Assembly (NCBI GenBank): GCA_023053685.1
Contig: JALIGW010000001.1
Coordinates: forward strand, 153,876,466-153,940,465
From: Diadophis punctatus similis
Taxonomy: Eukaryota; Chordata; Lepidosauria; Squamata; Dipsadidae
DNA: 64,000 bases
Direction of reading: 5' to 3'
Both the position numbers and the translations under genes were made by a program. Each line of letters starts with the position of its first letter. Within the stretch, counting starts at the first letter, position 1. Under the pieces are notes generated by a model. The model was not told where the DNA came from, searched no databases, and saw nothing but the letters and a program-made list of their open reading frames with translations. Of this stretch, positions 1 to 11,702 are shown piece after piece.

Positions 1-25
1 TATTTAAAAAAAATAGAGAAAAAAA

Positions 26-51
<26 letters not shown>
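26..51. repeat. (GT)n microsatellite
   Basis: About 13 uninterrupted GT units follow an A-rich stretch. Simple repeat with no coding content. Confidence 0.97.
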
Positions 52-56
<5 letters not shown>

Positions 57-371
57 TAGTATTTAAATCTGGAATAAAAGTTGTTCCCTTCCTTTAATAC
101 CAGTATTGAGTGGTGATCGATAACGTACTATAGACACTGGAAATGAATTTCCAAATATTTTATTGCATACAAAGCATGGGCATTTTTCCAGCTTTGCATT
201 TGTGACTACAAGTCTGCCTTTATTTTATGGAGCAGTGTAAAAGTAAACATTTATTAGTTTTCGATTAAGGAAAATGGTTTTATGGGTGAACAAACTGTGA
301 AAGAGTGATTGTAATTTATATGACTAATTGCTATGGGCATTATGGTTTCAGTTTAGGTCTAAAGGACCATT
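52..371. other. A+T-rich stretch with nothing recognised
   Basis: No long open frame, repeat family or RNA-like structure was recognised here. Confidence 0.5.
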
Positions 372-373
372 TA

Positions 374-457
374 TTTATTTATTAATCAAATGTATATAGC
401 TGCCCATCTCACTGAAAGTGACTTTGGGCAGCTATATGCATTTGATTAATAAATAAA
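374..457. repeat. 33-bp inverted repeat within a LINE/SINE-like tail
   Basis: Arms at 374-406 and 425-457 are complementary with one mismatch, around an 18-nt spacer. The right arm holds a GGGCAGCTATA-type motif. It resembles the 'ctctgggcagct(t)acaa' tails of L2-like elements, also seen in variant form at 6950, 30340, 44520 and 61390, so this is probably an old L2-type 3' end rather than a regulatory hairpin. Confidence 0.6.
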
Positions 458-571
458 TCATAAAATCTAAAACACAAACCACATTTAAGGAAGGATAAAA
501 ATGGCCACCTCAACAATGGAGTCATCTGAGCATGTCCCCAGGAATCTAATTTCAGGGAAAGGGAAAATGTT

Positions 572-915
572 TCATAAGGTGAGTGTTGAGAGATGAGAAT
601 AAATCTCATAGAGGCGATTTGGATCTTTACTTGGAATTCAGGCAGTTAGAAATAAAGCTGAGATTAAAAGTCTAATAGAAATATTTATTTCGGTACAAAA
701 ACAATAAATCCTGAATAATTACATCTTTGCTAAAAACGCGACCGTTCCGGTCAAGAGCCAAGTCAAAAGTGATTAATGGTGGATCAGGAATGTGGACATG
801 CGTCCAAGATCATACCACGTGTTCTGCCTTTATTGGAATATACCATAATATTAGAATAGGGGTGCATCGCCCTGCATAGACATACAACTGACAATATTCA
901 CACCGTGACAGTGAG
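572..915 (+). repeat. Unidentified dispersed repeat, left copy of an inverted pair
   Basis: This segment matches the reverse complement of 3228-3570 over about 340 bp. Shared landmarks in order are GAGAATAAATC, a CAGAGGCGA-like block, GATCTTT, GGAATTC, TAAAAGTCTAA, the 20-nt block ATATTTATTTCGGTACAAAA, AATAAAT, a CATGCGT box, CACGTG, and CCCTGCATA. No protein is encoded. The family could be an LTR, a DIRS-type inverted terminal repeat or an untranslated LINE region; I do not recognise it. Confidence 0.75.
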
Positions 916-984
916 TACCACAGCAGTCTCTTGTGACCTACCAAATGCAGGCCCCTACCGTAGTTTAATGGTAGTTACAACATG

Positions 985-1325
985 CCAACTCTTCCTAATC
1001 CAGTGGAGTAGGCTGATGTAACCAGGAAGAGGCAGTTCCCTCAGATTAACCATTCCTATCTCATGAAGGGCTTTAAATATTAAAAGTGGCACCTTGAATT
1101 GGACCTAAAAGTTAATTGGCAGCCAGTGCAGCTTTTGATACAGAGGTGTAACATACACTGCTTTAGAAGCACACATAACTGCCCCCACCTCTGCATTCTG
1201 TGCCAACTGATATTTCCTGTCAGGGTTCTGTGCCAACTGCCAACTCTTCAAGGACAGACTGATGTAGCTAGTGCATTGCAGTCATCAAATCTGGAGGTGA
1301 CCAGGGCATGAGTCTCATTACAATA
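985..1325 (-). mobile_element. L2-type LINE fragment, antisense (RT C-terminal region)
   Basis: The minus strand around 1080-1140 encodes an LHWLPINF..QFKV.LLIFKALHE-like string. This is the conserved stretch after the reverse-transcriptase fingers and palm in L2/CR1-type non-LTR elements. Phrases such as 'ccagtgcagcttttgata' and 'gaggtgaccagggcatgagt' are typical of this repeat. It is broken by stops and small duplications (the 'ctgtgccaactg' motif occurs twice near 1200-1235). Confidence 0.7.
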
Positions 1326-1758
1326 AGAAAAAAAATAGATATCTCTTTATTCAGCTAAAATAAAAATACCAACTTCTATCTCTAATAGTAATAGATGAAG
1401 ACTGTAAGAGATTATAATTAAGGATGAAATATTTGTTAACTTGATTATTTGAATTGCAAATTGGCATTCCAGAGAGCTGTGAAATATATGTATATTTATT
1501 TCTTGGAATATAAGTTTCAAATTTAACAGAATCACACATATCCATAATTCTGAGGAAAGCAATGAGGCAAAATATGTAAATCTGTCTCAGTTTATCTCCT
1601 GGCAGGTATTGTTTTACTTCTGCACTTTGGAAGTCATGCTTTAAAGGAGTATATTTTTCATTTATTGTGACCATCTAGAGTAATGAAATGGATACATTGC
1701 TAATTTTTAATGCTTCCAGATGACATAGGTATCTGTATTTTTAATTGTAATCTTAATA
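1326..1758. other. A+T-rich stretch with nothing recognised
   Basis: Minus-strand open frames of 71 and 107 codons lie here, but they are A+T-rich, have no motif, overlap in different frames and look like chance frames. It is the inner flank of the inverted repeat pair. Confidence 0.45.
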
Positions 1759-1766
1759 ATCTAGAA

Positions 1767-2250
1767 CAGTGATTGCTAACCTATTTTTCCTCGGGTGCCA
1801 AAAGTGCATGCACGCATGCAATAGCACGTGTGCCCACACCCATAATGTAATGCCCGCCGGCGTGCACCGCCCCCCGCACATGTGTGCGCGACCTGCCCCG
1901 CGCTGCACTTCCCCCATTGCACGTGCACGTGCGACCCTCCAATGCTACTCAGCCCCCCCGCACATGCACGCACGACCTCCCGTGCCCCGTTTTGGTCCTA
2001 GCAGGCCTCCCTGAAGCCTCCGGAGGTCAGAAACAGCCCGTTTCTGGACTTCCGGTAGACCTGTTTTTCGCCCTCCCCAGGCTCCAGAGGCTTTCCTGGA
2101 GCCTAGGGAGGGTGAAAATGGCCTCCCCCAGCCCTCTGGAGGCTGGAAATGGCCCATTTCCGGGCTTCCAGGAGGTCCATTTTTCACCCTCCCAGAGCCT
2201 CAGCGTGAGCCCTGTACTTACCTATGCCACCATGTGGTTCGCCATCACGG
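1767..2250. mobile_element. hAT-type non-autonomous element, family A copy 1
   Basis: The left end reads CAGTGATTGCTAACCT and the right end GGTTCGCCATCACGG, the diverged terminal inverted repeat shared with 12685, 35809 and 62884. The flanks give an imperfect 8-bp duplication, ATCTAGAA on the left and ATCTTGAT on the right. The interior is G+C- and CpG-rich, unlike the flanks. The open frames in it occur on both strands and carry no transposase motif. Confidence 0.85.
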
Positions 2251-2258
2251 ATCTTGAT

Positions 2259-3227
2259 AGTAAAAGAATTTTGGATAAGAATATTCTTCATTTAATAATC
2301 AACTTCTCTCTTTATTTTTAAGAATATAAAAGTGGAAATGGCAAATCATAGTTTTCCAACAAATGCCTATCTACTTCACAAATGCCAAAATAATTATTTT
2401 GGTTTTGGGGAGCCATTTTAAATAGGTTTTATTTAAAAATTGTTTTTGAAGAAAATGCAGGCTATATAAAAAACTACATCCCCAAAATGAGCTTGGAGCT
2501 CCTTGAGGAAAAATAGCAGTAGATAAATATGAGTAACAGTTCATAAAATTTGAAGCTAAACAATTGGCATTTTTCAAAAGATGGATACTTACAATTTATA
2601 ATTTCATTTTTGTCACATTCACCCTTTCTTAACTATAATTCCATGTCACCCCACTTCTTTTAAATATTCATTGAAATTTGGAAGAACATTTAAAGATATT
2701 GCAATGAATATGTATTAACTAAGGCTACTGTGAGAAACTTGGATTGGTGGATTTAAAATTCATGGTCGGGGTTTTCTCTAGTCTCAATATTTTTGAAGCC
2801 TATATTATCTTAAAATGCTTTTGACCAACCCGAGAGCATTGCTGCTTTCTTGCCTTGATTCACAATAGTGAGCTTTCCATATTGGTGTCCTTATAAGGTT
2901 TCTTCAGTCTTTATTCTTTTTGTGCAGTCTGTGCTGTTTCCAATTTGGAACCTTCTGAAGCATTGCTTCTAAGGTGATACTTTCTGGGTCTATGAAACCT
3001 TTGGGAGTCTTTCAGTTCTCCTGAACTCATTCTGTCTCCTAGACATTCATGTGGTCTCATTTAACTGGTTACTGGGTAGAGTATTGATGTATCTGCTGTG
3101 GGACACCTCTAACTTATCTATGTGATAGCTCAATGCCAGTTGCATCTTTGTCTTCTATTGGGCTCTTTGGCCATCAGTCTTTTGCTTGTTCTTTAGTACC
3201 TGGTCTCTTTGACCTGCTTCATCTTGC
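2259..3227. other. Unassigned sequence between the inverted repeats
   Basis: The sequence from about 2820 to 3227 has slightly more balanced composition than the A+T-rich DNA before it, and may be the interior of the element whose end is at 3228-3570. No reverse transcriptase, recombinase or other motif is visible. The 62-codon open frame at 3133-3321 is not supported as a gene. Confidence 0.4.
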
Positions 3228-3570
3228 CTCTCTGTGTCACGCAGTGATTTATTGCCTGTTATATGTATATGCAGGGAGCTGCATCCCTATTCAATATAAT
3301 GGTTTATTCCTGAGCACGTGATTAATATGTTCTTGTACGCATGTGTGCATTCCTTTCTCCGTTACTTCCTTCTGTTCCTGGCTTCCATTGAAGGAAGACC
3401 TACTTTTATATCAGGCATGTAGTTAATGAAATTTATTGTTTTTTGTACCGAAATAAATATTTTTACTTAGACTTTTAAACTGCGGTTTCCTTTCTAATGT
3501 CAGAATTCCGGGGAAAAGATCTATTTCGCCTCTGTGAGGATTTATTCTCACATCGTCACTCTGATACTTG
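3228..3570 (-). repeat. Unidentified dispersed repeat, right copy of an inverted pair
   Basis: The reverse complement aligns along 572-915 with the same ordered landmarks, including the identical block around CGGTAC. The outer edge lies near the TTCTCACATCGTCAC motif at 3544-3558. I could not find a target duplication flanking the pair. Confidence 0.75.
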
Positions 3571-6114
3571 GTATGACTTCTTAGGCTGTGCTGGGCTATT
3601 AAAGTTCAGTCTCCTCTTGGCTGCTTCTGACCCGTTGTGCAATCCAGCTGCCTACTACCAGTAAGAGGGATTGTTGAATGCCTGTTGGATAAGCAGGAAT
3701 ATAGTTGTCCATGTTTAGTTTAGCTTAATAGATTACAGCAAAATATATGAACATGTAGACTTTTCATACCAAAGTTCCTCAAATTTCTTATAGCTAAGAG
3801 TAAGTCTTCTGAGCATTTTAAAAAAAGCTTTTTAAGAAAATGCTTCTCTACTAAAGATGAGGAATATTAACCTGTATTAACCATAATGCCACAAGTAATG
3901 GCACAGGGGTTTATGATACTAGTAATACTTACATTTGTGTTCAATAAAAGGTAAAGTGTACAAATTCTGGATCTTTGCTTGATCAGCTACCAAAGAACAA
4001 CTTAATCAAATTTATTCAGACAATGATAGCTCAAATGTTGGGCAAGAGGAATATTTTGATGTTACCGGCTACATTCCTGAAGATAAGATTAAACTGGCCT
4101 AACAAAAGATCCAGTGATGTTTCAGCATTGTAATAAATGAAATATGAAATAGAGATACTGTAAGTTTAGTGTTAGAATCTCTTACAAGTGGATAACTGGA
4201 ATTCAGACTTAAAAGTTTTATAGCGTAGTGATGCAAATTCATTGTTTTATTATTCATTATTCATAGTCAACTCTCAATTTATAATAACCATGTCTAGCAT
4301 GATGTTTGATGATGATATATAACAAATGAGTGGGCTATATTTCATAGGATAAGTTTTTCATGAAGTAGAATGATAATCACATATCCTGTTCTTTGAGAAC
4401 CTACTATTCAGTGTTAATGTTAAACAATTTCTCAGGGACAAAATCTATGCTGAATTCCTTCAGATTTGCCATGCAAGATTAGCGTCATTCAAAATACAAC
4501 TAAGTCTACATTTAATGATATCTATTTATATATGTCCTTGAACATTTCCTTGGCAAAGGCAATCCACTTTCTGGAGTGCTGTTCATGCTACCAATAGTAA
4601 ACTACTTCAAGATGTGTTTTTACTTTTACACTATAAAACTGAAGTTGCTAGAAGTACTTTTTTAATTAAAAGAACAAAAAACCTTAATAGTGTAAACTGG
4701 AAAAAATGTATATAAAGGAACACAGAAACATATGGTTTTGAAATGTTTTTGGTTCTTTCACTTGTTACTTGGCATTAAAATCTGAATTCATGTCTCTTTT
4801 AAAAATGGGTGTAGATTTAGTAGTCTTTGATGATAAGGGTGATGCCTCAAATTATATAACCAATTAGTCTAATTGACATTGTAGCAAAATATAATATAAT
4901 CAACGTAACCTATTAATAATATGTTGATGAAGATATAGTATTTCTTAGGGTTGGGATGGGGCTAGAGGTGTTTGCATTGGAATTTCAATGACTGCTGATA
5001 AGACACTACACTATTTGAAAGATGCCTGCAGAAGTTGTTGATTATTTAGGGAGTTATGTGGTGAGTTATTAAGCTTCTTTGGTTTTAATAACAACCGATT
5101 GGAATTACTTTGAGTAGGGACTCAAAGCCTTGCATGTACCCCTCACCTACAAAACTTGTCAAATCATAATTAATGTAGTTAATAGAAATATTTTTCCAAC
5201 ATTTCCATCCATCCAGTCATTAACAAAACTTCATTGAACTGGACAGTCTTGATTAACCCTATCCTTGGACCAGGATTAAGACAGGATTATGGTAAAAATG
5301 GCAGCTTTTGAAACTGTATAATAATGAGTCATTCATAATAGGTATTGCTTAAAGTATCATATTTGTTTAATATAATATTTTATATTAATGTATTTAATAC
5401 TTGGTAAGATGTTAATGGACACCTTGGTGTCACTTAGAGGTTAATAAAACTGATTTCTCCCCCCCCTTTCTCTACCCCCCAAAAAACTAGTGAAAAGAAA
5501 AACCTGTGAGTACATATATATCAAACTGCTACCTCAGATAATTTGGTCACTATGTGACCTTATTAAATGCATAATAATAAAAAGCAAACTTTGGATGTAA
5601 TATTCTATTAATGTTTACAATAATTTATTGTAATTTAAAATAACCAAGCATCCTGATCACTGAACATTTTAAATCATAATTCCAATCTTTTAAATAGGTC
5701 AATTATATGTAAGTGATTTTCATAGTGTAATTTTTGGTTCAATAAAAGCTAAATAACCATATTACCTGGAATACAATTAACATAATTAGAAATAACAATG
5801 AAACCAAATGCCTCAAGATCTGGTGGATTCTCCATGAAAGGTGTTTAAACAGAGGCTAGCTAGTCATGTAATAACATTAGTATTGTCAGGCGCAAAAGAC
5901 CATATGTGAAGTTTCAATTAAAATGATTTATTACTAAAGCCTATGCCCAGGAATCTTCTCAACTAATACCGTAGTTGGCATTTGCTTAGAGTTAGATAAG
6001 GGCCAATGGCACTCAAGATGGGTCAGACTTAGTTTGCTTGTGGCTACATAACAATTCTAGGCTGATCCCACCTCACTCCACTCCCAGGTTCTTCCATTTC
6101 TTCTTTTACAGTTA
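3571..6114. other. Long A+T-rich stretch with nothing recognised
   Basis: About 2.5 kb with no supported gene, no recognised transposon and no array beyond short homopolymer tracts near 5460. Several TAATTA-type motifs occur, as expected in A+T-rich DNA. Confidence 0.5.
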
Positions 6115-6120
6115 TAGAGT

Positions 6121-6360
6121 TATAGTGGCACAGTGGTTAGAATCCAGTATTGCAGGCTACTTCTTCTGACTGCGGGCTGACTGCAATTTGGCAGTTTGAA
6201 TCTCACCAGGCTCAAGGTTGACTCAGCCTTCTATCCTTCCGAGGTTAGTAAAATGAAGACTTGTATTGTTGGGGGCAATTGGCTGACTCTGTAAACCGTT
6301 TAAAGAGGGCTGTAAAGCACTGTGAAGCGGTATATCAGTCTAAGTGCTATTGCTACCGTA
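6121..6360 (+). mobile_element. Sauria-type tRNA-derived SINE, near complete
   Basis: The pol III promoter is visible as an A-box region (GTGGCACAGTGGTTAG, 6125-6140) and a B box (GTTTGAATCTC, 6194-6204). The unique body follows ('ctcaaggttgactcagcctt', 'gttgggggcaatt'), then the tail 'gtaaaccgttt...gaagcggtatat...agtgctattgct'. This order is that of the Sauria SINE, whose 3' tail derives from BovB LINEs, the presumed source of its mobilising enzyme. A 77-codon open frame inside it is an artefact. Confidence 0.9.
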
Positions 6361-6919
6361 GTGCTAAAGCTTCTTTCTGTCATGTGGATGCTACACCTAG
6401 CAAGGCATTGAAGCACTTTAAGGTTCCTTTCAGAATGCTTGAAATTTTAAAACTTCAAAATAATTGTGAACTAATATACCTGTCATATGGATAGTGTGTA
6501 AGAAAATACTGTGAAATGATTGGGAAATTTGGCCTTCGGTTGTTTCCTCTAGTAGAGACAGAAAGTTGTATTTACAACTTTTTATGCAGGTATGTATCTC
6601 TTGTCTCCTGAATATTTGATGAGAATTTAGATAAATTTAGGTAAATTGGAGCTAGTACATTGACATTTAAGGCATATATCAGAATTAATAATGTATTTCT
6701 AGTCTCAGTTACTGGAAACACTTGGGTAGTCATACAGACTGGAAAAAAAATCAACATGCAATGTTCAGTGATTATTCTCAGAAACGAATGTCAAATTGTT
6801 TTGACTTAGGAACTGCAGATTTTTCAAAACTAATCAGCTTTTTCATTTTTTAATGAAGTAATTTTTATAAGATGAGAGATATTTTAAGGCAGCAGCAGTC
6901 AATTTCTTCATCTGTGTAT
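6361..6919. other. A+T-rich stretch with nothing recognised
   Basis: No supported gene or repeat was found. Short open frames lack motifs. Confidence 0.45.
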
Positions 6920-7276
6920 CAAATGTACGTGACCACCCACAAGAAGTGACTCTGGACAGCATACAACAAAAAATAATAAATATGTCAAACAAAGTAGTAT
7001 TTTTTTAAAAAAACCACATACACAAGAGATTTGATCAATGAGGGTGCTGTCTCACCAGATCCCTGAGACACCCCCGCCCCCAGGTCTAATGATAAAGCCA
7101 GAAGTTTTGAGGAACTTCCAGAAATAAGGAGAAATTAAGTTGACCTAACTTCAGGGAGGAGAATGTTCCATAATATGGGCGCCACAGCAGAGAAGGCCCA
7201 CCTTCCTTGGGCCTGTCAGGTATAATTCCCTGAGATGAGGCACCCATAGCATACCTCCCTTGCCATATATGATGGG
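6920..7276 (-). mobile_element. L2-type LINE 3' end, antisense
   Basis: The plus strand shows a GTGACTCTGGACAGCATACAA tail-like motif near 6947-6966 and then reads backwards into coding sequence. The minus strand near 7150-7200 contains the ALWN.LPPEIR-type motif in decayed form. Its 3' end points left, and it directly abuts the CEP164 retrocopy. Confidence 0.65.
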
Positions 7277-7290
7277 ATAAAAATGGTTCA

Positions 7291-9130
7291 CCAGGAGACT
7301 CTAGCTAGGATTCAGATGCAACATGAGGACAAGGAGAAGAAGCAGAAGGCCGAGCTGCTTGCAGGGCTGCAAGACGAGCTGGAGCACATGGAGCTGCTCC
7401 ACAAGGACCAGCAAGAGGCCTTGTGAAAGACACACATGGAGGAGCTGAAGGAGCTGTGCCAGAAACGCCAGGACCAGGATGCAGAACTGGAGCTGGAGCT
7501 CCGAGCGAAAGATGCCCAGACAAAAGCTGCTCAACTCTGTGCCCAGGAGGAGGCCTGGAAGAAGAAAAGGCAGCAGGTCCTAGAAGAGGAGAAGCAGCTT
7601 GAAGAAGAAAGAAATGAAGCTGCTTTGGCAGCTCATTCCCACCTTGAGGAGTCTCAAAAAGCACAGGAGAATCTTGAAGATACCTTACAGCAGCTGCACA
7701 ATGCTCTGGCGGAACTCCAGGATCAGAAAATAAAGTTGGAGTCTCAGGTGGGATTGCTACAGATACAGAGCCAACAGCTTGAGAGGCATACCAGTGAGTT
7801 GGAACAGACCATCAGGACCAAGCAAGAGCTGCTAAAGAAACTGGATAAAGAATGGAGTGAAGCAAGGGAAAAGGAAGAAGCGCTCTGAGTGGAAGACCTA
7901 CAAAGGGATGGCCCAGAGCCTTCCTCCAGAGAAATGACATCTGAAATACCAAAAAGCAACGAAGAAAACAGCCTTCTCCTCAACCAAGTACGGCACTACA
8001 TTTCCTCTGAGGGAACTTCCCTGAAGACAGCGAAGGAATTCTTGGTGTGCCAGACTCGTTCCATGAGAAAAAGGCGAACAGCCTTGAGAGCAGCAAAGCA
8101 GCATTGGTATGGTGGTCTACAGGGAACACCCGCTGTGCAAGACTCAGGCCATTCTCAGGTGTTAGAGGGAGTGCGCAGGAACCTGGAAGAGGAAGGGAGG
8201 CAGCTAGATAAAATGAAACCTGCCATGCGGAAAGGGCAGGAACTGCTGAAAAAGAAAGAAGAGAGGCTCAGCCAGCTGGAATCCTCTCTTCTGGAAGAAT
8301 TTTCTGATGAAGATACAATCAAGGGAGTGGCCTGCAAGAAAATGGTGACTTTTGACCTCAGTGACTCTGAAGAAACAAGTAGCCTTATGAGTGCTGATCG
8401 GTCTCTTCACAAAACAGCTGACTTGAAACAGGATGTCCAGTTTTCTCCCTTTGACAAGATCCAGTATTTGACTGAGTCACTGCAACGCATCACCAGTGAC
8501 TTAAACTGTGTCCTTCGTCTCCTGAGTACCTTCAGCAGCCAGCAGACTCCTCGCTTCCACCCAAGGCCAATCACTGGCTCCACTGGCCAGGGATGGAATT
8601 CCTCTGACTGCTTATACCTCCCTGGCACGTGCCTATTCGGCCACATCATTTGCACCTTCCGTCGGACTTCAGTCAGTCTGGTGCAATTCCGGTCCTGGTT
8701 CTGCCGCTGTGAGCAGACAGTCAGTGGACAATTTGTTGATGGAGAAATGGCGCAAGTATTTCCCAGGAAAGTTTCCATTGCCCTGTGGTGGCCTCGGTGC
8801 TCAAGATGACAAGCTGGACTCCTTAATAACTGGCGAGCAAGTCTGCCTGTTCCAGCACCCTCATTTTCAGGGCTCCAAGGCTGAGAAGCCAAACATCCAG
8901 CGCATGATTGATGCCAATAAGAAATGGCTGGAGAGTTTCAAGCATGATTGCAAAAGCTCTTTCTTGCGAAGTCCTTCACATTCCTCCAGCAGTGGCTCCT
9001 GTTTGGTGCAGCTTGGGTTGGATAAGAACAATCAGATCAAGGCCTACCACTTCTAGATGGACAAAAATCCTGCTTGTCTGCAAAAAGCTTACTTACCTGT
9101 CTAACAACAATATATATTATTATCTCTGTT
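7291..9130 (+). pseudogene. CEP164: Processed pseudogene (retrocopy) of CEP164, 3' part
   Basis: CEP164 is a centriolar distal-appendage protein needed for primary cilium assembly. This locus encodes about 590 codons without introns, corresponding to roughly the C-terminal 40 % of the protein. It has a long Glu/Lys/Gln-rich coiled coil (7292-7885), then the block ISSEGTSLKTAKEFL (near 8010), a second coiled coil ending LLKKKEERLSQLESSL, the VTFDLSDSEE motif, then MEKWRKYFP (near 8745), and the C-terminal LVQLGLDKNNQIKAYHF followed by TAG (9054-9056). The frame is broken by TGA at 7424-7426, TGA at 7886-7888 and one frameshift at about 8590-8609. Both stops could be CGA-to-TGA changes. Flanks ATAAAAATGGTTCA (7277-7290) and AAAAAAAGGTTCA (9131-9143) look like a target-site duplication merged with a short A tail. 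The gene identity is from remembered family sequence. A functional product is unlikely. Confidence 0.85.
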
Positions 9131-9143
9131 AAAAAAAGGTTCA

Positions 9144-10407
9144 TTTCTGAATATCAGATTTGATATGGGAAAACAAAGTTTTACTGCATATGAGTACAAT
9201 TCATTTTCAGGAAAACAGCCTTTGCTAGCCAGGTACCCTTTAGATATATTTGAGCTAATTTTTCAGAAATGTTGAACAAATATGGATTTGCAATTCTAGG
9301 AACTTCAATCTCAACCTAGATTAGGTGGAGTTTGTGAATAGGGTTACAAGCATAATTTGTTTCCCCATTCTGAACCATAGGGACCTGATTTAGCTGCTAC
9401 TTGATTTGGGGTAGATTGTCTCTGGCACATGCAGGTTATTTATTTTACCTTACCTAGGAGTCACGTAAAAGATAGATCTCTTCTATCTTAAACTTAACTT
9501 AAAAATTAATTGTTTATATGAAACTAAAAGCCATCTCTATGAACCGGTTTAGTGGTAAGTAAAAAGAAAGAATTTGTTCCTCATTATTCAATGATTATTT
9601 GGCAATAACTGTATAAAAATTGTAGGAGTGTTCATGTACAGTCTGTAATGCAGCACCCTCACGACTTTGGAAATTTTCATTTTTCTTTATTGTGGAATAT
9701 AATTATTCATAAAGTCATATTTGCCAAAAAAGAGAGTAGTGTAAATAAAAACAAATATTCTTCTATATTCCTTAGAAATTTTGCTTTATGAAGTTTCATG
9801 TAATGTGCTTGGTAATTAAATGGAAAAAATGAGTTTTGACAATAGATTTTGTAAATGGAAACAATTTTTTAAAAGTTTTAATTGAATGGGTCTTACACAT
9901 TGGTTTTATAAAAAGTTGTCACTCTATCTTTGCTTATACGTGGTTTTTCATTATGAATTCTGTCTTACCAAAACTACTTTCAAATTACTTGGCTATAGGT
10001 TTTTAGTCATTAAAAATACATATTTTATTATAATATTTTGTACTCTTGAGTATTCTAAGAACCAATTATCAGAAGGATTTGGTTTATCCTATTATTCAGA
10101 AGCATTGAATAAAATACTCTTAATAAATACTCCTTCAATTTTAAAAAAATAGATATAGAAATAGCAGAATTTGTAAAATTATGGGCATACATATTATGTT
10201 AAACAATGCCAACATTTGTAACTATGGTTTGTTCAAACCAAATCAAGATATTGTGTGTCTTGAAGATGACCACATTAACCATAGCTTGTTTTGGAACTGT
10301 GCGGTTTGTTTTCTTTTTAGCAGAGTATTGAGACAGTGCCAATTAGCCTGCAGGCACCTGTGTTAGAGGTTTAATGTCTCAACAAAGTATGTTTATTTTA
10401 TTTAGTG
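9144..10407. other. A+T-rich stretch with nothing recognised
   Basis: No supported gene. The 88-codon open frame at 9886-10152 is A+T-rich, motif-free and probably a chance frame. Confidence 0.45.
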
Positions 10408-10449
10408 TTCTTCTATGCCGCCCTACTCCCTTAGGACTCAGGGCGGCGT
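10408..10449 (-). mobile_element. Short L2-type 3' end, antisense
   Basis: TTCTATGCCGCCCTACTCCC and the following GGACTCAGGGCGGC mirror, in reverse complement, the L2 tail at about 34390-34420 (cccagagtcc...gggcggcatagaa). Only the extreme 3' end remains. Confidence 0.7.
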
Positions 10450-11329
10450 TTTATTCATTTATATTTTATTCATCATATTACAGTTTTCAAATTTCAGTCT
10501 TAGGGGACTCTACAAACAGTCTGTTATGTTATGCCTGCTGTTCTAAGGAAACAAAAGTCTGGCCTGATGCACAAAAGTGAAAAGTGTTGCCTAATGCACA
10601 GTCTTACTGTGCAACATTCCTAGTGTAGCTATTTAATCATGGATTAATGTCATCTAAAAGTTCTATATCCAAAGATAAGCCCCATTAGCTTGAAGGGCAA
10701 GTGAATTCTGAAAGACTATACTTGGGTTTTTATGGAAGAGAGAGAAAATAACGCCGAATTATTTAAGTTCATGGTTTTCTTTTTTTAATGTTGATTACAT
10801 TCTGTCATGCTGTATGAGTTGTGGTACAAAAAAGATGATTATATTTAGGGTCTGTGATATCATTATGATTGAAGGATAAAATATGTTTAAAAAAAGCATT
10901 TCCCCAAATCATGGCTTAATTGTTCTTCACTTAGCACACGGTCCCCTCTTTTCCTTGAATGTGATTGATCAATTTCAATAATGTGCTGTTCTCAGAAAGA
11001 ATGAAAAGAGTGCTAATATGTCTGATAAGCAGGAAGCCATTTAACATTTTCTACAATTGCCTTGGACACTTACTTGGCAGGAAAGGTCAAGCAAGTCTAG
11101 AGTTGGTGGAATTGCAATACTTTTGAAACTACTCTGTGTGTTTAGTCACTGAGTAACCACTTGGGACATGCTATCCGATAGATGATCCCAACTCCAGCTG
11201 AGAATTTAATAGATAAGTTTATCTCCTTATGAAAATATCCTACTTGAATTGGGTAATAATGTTGTTCATAAAAGTATTTTCATGAACTTTTTAATAAACT
11301 TAATGAACTTTTATGAAAATTTTTATGAT
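10450..11329. other. A+T-rich stretch with nothing recognised
   Basis: No gene or repeat family recognised. The part at 10900-11250 has fairly balanced, non-repetitive sequence and could hold a conserved non-coding element, but this cannot be judged from one genome. Confidence 0.4.
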
Positions 11330-11443
11330 GAAGTAGGTAAAATGAGGACCTAGACTGTTGGGGACAATGTAAATATATACATTGCTTAATGGTGTAAACC
11401 ACTTAGAGAGTGCTTGCACTATGAGGCGGTATATAAATCTCAC
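11330..11443 (+). mobile_element. Sauria-type SINE, 5'-truncated
   Basis: Only the 3' half is present: 'aggtaaaatgaggacctaga', 'gttggggacaat', 'gtgtaaaccacttagagagt', 'gaggcggtatataaat'. The tRNA-like head with A and B boxes is missing. It runs directly into an AAAT array, which probably grew from its A-rich tail. Confidence 0.85.
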
Positions 11444-11446
11444 AAA

Positions 11447-11513
<67 letters not shown>

Positions 11514-11515
11514 AT
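11444..11515. repeat. (AAAT)n microsatellite
   Basis: About 18 tandem AAAT units attached to the 3' end of the preceding SINE. Confidence 0.97.
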
Positions 11516-11702
11516 ATTTTCTACTATATTTTTCTCTTAAGTCCTTTCTCTTAAGATGAAGAGTTGGTAAATGAACCTATTTGCATAAGTTTGTATTAAT
11601 GCTCTTGCACATTTATTAATTAAGAGATTTATCTATACAGTGTCTGCCAATGATTAATTCCAGGACATGTCACATTTAAACAGAACATGCAGTGTAAATA
11701 CA

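Noticed and set aside
1884..2321. 145-codon open frame, Pro/Arg-rich
   Set aside because: It lies inside a hAT MITE with CpG-rich sequence, overlaps minus-strand frames, and runs past the element's right end with no conserved motif.
3133..3321. 62-codon frame that looks like a small hydrophobic protein
   Set aside because: It overlaps the right copy of the inverted dispersed repeat and is not open in the left copy.
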